A DNA stretch of 64,000 nt from F23-D06 sp963603365. Its GTDB lineage: Bacteria; Bacteroidota; Bacteroidia; Bacteroidales; WCHB1-69. The notes under the pieces were generated by a model that made no database searches, had not been told where the DNA came from, and was given only the letters and a program-made list of their open reading frames with translations. The position numbers and the translations under genes are program-made. The stretch is from positions 34,875-98,874 of the forward strand of contig CAVCMI010000001.1 in assembly GCA_963603365.1 (NCBI GenBank), written 5' to 3'. This document shows, one piece after another, positions 61,478 through 64,000 of the stretch; the first letter of the stretch is position 1; every line of letters begins with the position of its first letter.

Positions 61478-61555
61478 AGTATTGACAACTAACGGGCTGA
61501 TAAACAATACTCTATATTTTAAACGTTGCTTATGCGAAAGCAAAGAAAAAATGTT

Positions 61556-61563
61556 TATCTTTG
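61556..61563 (+). promoter_or_regulatory. -7 promoter box for tRNA-Leu
   Basis: TATCTTTG, 10 nt upstream of the tRNA 5' end. Confidence 0.6.
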
Positions 61564-61573
61564 CGCCCGACTT

Positions 61574-61657
61574 GCCGAAGTGGCGGAATAGGTAGACGCG
61601 TTGGTCTCAAAAACCAATGAGGTAACACTCGTACCGGTTCGATCCCGGTCTTCGGTA
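61574..61657 (+). tRNA. tRNA-Leu (anticodon CAA)
   Basis: 84-nt class II tRNA: acceptor GCCGAAG / CTTCGGT with a G-U end pair, anticodon stem TTGGT/ACCAA with loop CTCAAAA, a long variable arm (TGAGGTAACACTCGT), T loop TTCGATC. CCA is not encoded. Confidence 0.95.
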
Positions 61658-61668
61658 CACCGCACATC

Positions 61669-61699
61669 CGGACGCTTTTTTCAGAGCGTCCGTTTTTTT
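61669..61699 (+). terminator. Terminator after tRNA-Leu
   Basis: CGGACGCT / AGCGTCCG (61669-61676, 61685-61692) with an 8-nt loop, followed by seven Ts. Confidence 0.85.
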
Positions 61700-61733
61700 C
61701 ACTTACGGCCATACACATTTTCGGAATTAAGCC

Positions 61734-61741
61734 TACATTTG
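61734..61741 (+). promoter_or_regulatory. -7 promoter box for recG
   Basis: TACATTTG, ending 7 nt before the ATG at 61749, so the transcript is probably leaderless. Confidence 0.6.
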
Positions 61742-61748
61742 CAATCCG

Positions 61749-63863
61749 ATGGAAAACAGAGATGACATATTGCAGACTTCGATTGAATACCTTAAGGGTG
61801 TGGGGCCTCAACGGGCAAAGGTGTTTCATGCAGAATTTGCTATCGACACGTACGGCGACTTGCTCCACTACTATCCGTACCGCCATGTTGACAGATCGCA
61901 GGTGTATAGGATATGCGACATTGTAGAGGAGGGCGGTTACATCCAGCTCAAGGGCGCAATCTCGAATGTGCAGGTGTTGGGGCAGCAACGCACCCGGCGG
62001 CTTGTCGCCCAGTTCAGCGACGGCACCGGCGTCATCGAACTGGTGTGGTTTCAGGGCATCAAATGGGTGGAGAAGACGCTGCAAAAGAACAAAGAGCTTG
62101 TCATATTTGGGAAACCTTCCGTCTTCAACGGTCGCTGGAGCATGACGCACCCGGAAATGCTGGACCCGAATGCGCAGAACCAATCCCAGATACCGCTCCG
62201 ATTCCAGCCGCTGTACAACACCTCAGATGTCGCAAAACGGAAAACGCTCGACTCGAAAGCTGTGGCGAAATTGATGGCTAACCTGTTGCCGTTGGTTCAC
62301 GATGTCATTCCCGAGACACTCCCTGAAGAGATGCTCCAAAAGCTGTACTTGATGCCGCTCCGTGACGCGCTTTGCCAGATTCATTACCCCGAGGACAGCC
62401 AGCAACTGTCACGAGCCTCACTCAGGCTCAAGTTCGAAGAACTCTTTTTCACGCAGCTGAAGATGCTTATGCTAAAACAGATCAACACCGAGCGAACCAA
62501 AGGATTCGTCTTCGACAAGGTGGGTGACTATTTCAACACATTTTATAAGAAATATCTGCCGTTCCCGCTTACTAATGCACAGAAGAGGGTTATCAAGGAA
62601 ATCAGGGCTGATACAGGAAGCGGACACCAGATGAACCGCCTGCTGCAGGGCGACGTGGGTAGCGGGAAGACGATTACCGCCCTGTTTGTCATGTTGCTGG
62701 CCAAAGACAACGGATACCAGTCGTGCCTTATGGCTCCGACGGAGATCCTGGCACTGCAGCATTTTGAGAAGATCAGCAAGTATGTGAAGCCGCTGGGTTT
62801 ACGTGTCGAGTTTCTGGCTGGCTCTACCAAGCAAGCCAAAAGGAAACAGGTACTCGCAGGGCTACAGCAGGGCGATGTGGACATCCTTGTCGGCACACAT
62901 GCGCTCATCGAAGACAACGTGCAATTCCGCGACCTCGGCTTGGCTATCATCGACGAGCAACACCGCTTCGGGGTAGAACAACGCGCGAAGATGTGGCGCA
63001 AGAATACCATTCCGCCCCATATCCTGGTGATGACCGCCACACCTATACCTCGCACACTCGCCATGACGATGTACGGCGACCTTGACATATCCGTCATCGA
63101 TGAACTGCCACAAGGACGAAAACCTATCATCACCAAGCATTTGTATGAGAAAGACCGCCTGGAACTGTTCGGCTTCATGAAAAAGCAGATAGAGACGGGA
63201 CGGCAGGTCTTCATTGTCTATCCGTTAATTGAGGAATCAGAGAAAATGGACATGCTCGACTTGATGGCAGGATATGAGTCGATAGAGCGGGCTTTTCCGC
63301 CGCCGCAATACGGCATCGGGGTGGTGCACGGCCGAATGAAACAGGAAGACAAAGACTTTGAAATGCAGCGCTTTGTCAAGAAACAGTCGCACATACTGCT
63401 TTCTACCACCGTGATAGAGGTGGGCATAGATGTGCCTAACGCCACAGTGATGGTCGTTGAGAATGCCGAACGCTTTGGACTGTCGCAGCTGCACCAGCTG
63501 CGCGGGCGGGTAGGGCGCGGCGGCAGCCAGTCGTACTGCATCCTGATGTCGAAGTACGAACTGAGCGCAGAGAGCAAAAAAAGGCTGGACGCAATGGTCA
63601 GCACCAACGACGGCTTTGAGATTGCCAACTTCGACCTCCGCCTGCGCGGACCCGGCGACATACAGGGCACACGGCAAAGCGGCATGCTCGACTTCAAAAT
63701 CGCCGATATTGTGAAAGACGAGAAACTGGTATCCTATACACGCAACCTGGCAATACAGGTGCTCAAAGACGACCCGAACCTCGGCAAGCCCGAAAACCAA
63801 AGGCTCAGAAATGCCCTCTCCCGCCTGATGAAGCGCGACACCAACTGGAGCGTAATCGGATGA
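61749..63863 (+). CDS. recG: ATP-dependent DNA helicase RecG
   Basis: 704 aa. RecG remodels stalled forks and branched DNA. An N-terminal wedge OB-fold (about 60-150) is followed by the helicase core: Walker A LLQGDVGSGKT near residue 300, the DEQH-type box IIDEQHRFGVEQRAKM, MTATPIPRTLAM and, late, QLRGRVGRG. The length and motif order are standard. It begins 7 nt after its -7 box and ends 137 bp before the window edge. Confidence 0.95.
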   Translation: MENRDDILQTSIEYLKGVGPQRAKVFHAEFAIDTYGDLLHYYPYRHVDRSQVYRICDIVEEGGYIQLKGAISNVQVLGQQRTRRLVAQFSDGTGVIELVWFQGIKWVEKTLQKNKELVIFGKPSVFNGRWSMTHPEMLDPNAQNQSQIPLRFQPLYNTSDVAKRKTLDSKAVAKLMANLLPLVHDVIPETLPEEMLQKLYLMPLRDALCQIHYPEDSQQLSRASLRLKFEELFFTQLKMLMLKQINTERTKGFVFDKVGDYFNTFYKKYLPFPLTNAQKRVIKEIRADTGSGHQMNRLLQGDVGSGKTITALFVMLLAKDNGYQSCLMAPTEILALQHFEKISKYVKPLGLRVEFLAGSTKQAKRKQVLAGLQQGDVDILVGTHALIEDNVQFRDLGLAIIDEQHRFGVEQRAKMWRKNTIPPHILVMTATPIPRTLAMTMYGDLDISVIDELPQGRKPIITKHLYEKDRLELFGFMKKQIETGRQVFIVYPLIEESEKMDMLDLMAGYESIERAFPPPQYGIGVVHGRMKQEDKDFEMQRFVKKQSHILLSTTVIEVGIDVPNATVMVVENAERFGLSQLHQLRGRVGRGGSQSYCILMSKYELSAESKKRLDAMVSTNDGFEIANFDLRLRGPGDIQGTRQSGMLDFKIADIVKDEKLVSYTRNLAIQVLKDDPNLGKPENQRLRNALSRLMKRDTNWSVIG

Positions 63864-64000
63864 AAGGCTGCAGATATTATCGGGCAAGTTCGGCAGGTCT
63901 AAGAAAAGTTCGGCCTGAAAAGTTATGGAAGCACAAGTTGAACTTATGAGGGAGTGATTTCTAAAAACCAGCAATTATTCTCGGTCTTGATTTGCAAAAA

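Noticed and set aside
60320..61543. 407-codon open frame antisense to lysS
   Set aside because: It lies fully opposite a conserved synthetase, has no family resemblance, and its length is explained by GC codon bias on the other strand.
63887..63914. Direct repeat AAGTTCGGC at the right end
   Set aside because: Two 9-nt copies in non-coding sequence after recG, with no further copies or context.

Overview
This 64-kb window is bacterial chromosome from an anaerobic member of the order Bacteroidales (phylum Bacteroidota). The evidence is the phylum-type -7 promoter element TAnnTTTG ahead of at least twenty genes, the lack of strong Shine-Dalgarno sequences, two proteins with C-terminal sorting domains of the type IX secretion system (T9SS), and Bacteroidota families such as DUF4249, DUF4175 and C69 dipeptidase. 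[FeFe]-hydrogenases, an Nfn-type transhydrogenase and Rex point to fermentation. The T9SS cargo argues against the genus Bacteroides itself; I cannot name the genus. I see no prophage, insertion sequence, CRISPR array or rRNA operon.

Layout. 1-9.8 kb: the end of a minus-strand exported protein, an AT-rich 560-bp gap with a perfect DnaA-box match, then a rightward run of rpiB, a LutB-like Fe-S protein, a DUF4175 membrane/coiled-coil protein, a small unknown, a T9SS-exported SGNH hydrolase, ybeY and mnmG, closed by a convergent tRNA-Arg. 9.8-16.6 kb: minus-strand genes for a LytTR regulator, a DUF4249 lipoprotein, and an OmpA-lipoprotein/mutY/tadA/WYL operon, plus a P-loop kinase; two gaps here hold palindromes. 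16.7-23.5 kb: a rightward envelope operon (TPR protein, beta-barrel, C69 dipeptidase).

23.6-33.2 kb is the most notable region. Reading leftward it encodes Rex, an iron alcohol dehydrogenase, a thioredoxin-fold [2Fe-2S] ferredoxin, a PAS-containing sensory-type [FeFe]-hydrogenase, a PP2C/SpoIIE-type phosphatase, a group-B [FeFe]-hydrogenase, adenylate kinase and a fused NfnAB-type transhydrogenase. My reading is a module that senses redox state or H2 through the sensory hydrogenase and phosphatase, disposes of reductant as H2 or alcohol, and balances NADH, NADPH and ferredoxin, with Rex reading the NADH/NAD+ ratio.

33.5-64 kb is mostly housekeeping: an aspartate-type aminotransferase, the KtrAB-type potassium channel, an OmpA/TPR lipoprotein, a HAD hydrolase, priA, a radical SAM protein, an HdrD-like Fe-S protein, a T9SS adhesin-domain protein, miaB, mutS2, AMP nucleosidase, folD, a SPOR protein, tRNA-Phe, a nitrilase, a SAM hydrolase, an MlaEF-type ABC transporter with cvpA and sufE, a PfkB kinase, tRNA-Thr, a very small ResB/CcsA-like protein, a PLP homeostasis protein, lysS with a C-terminal extension, tRNA-Leu and recG. 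Short terminators and promoters are packed tightly, and at least three genes look leaderless.
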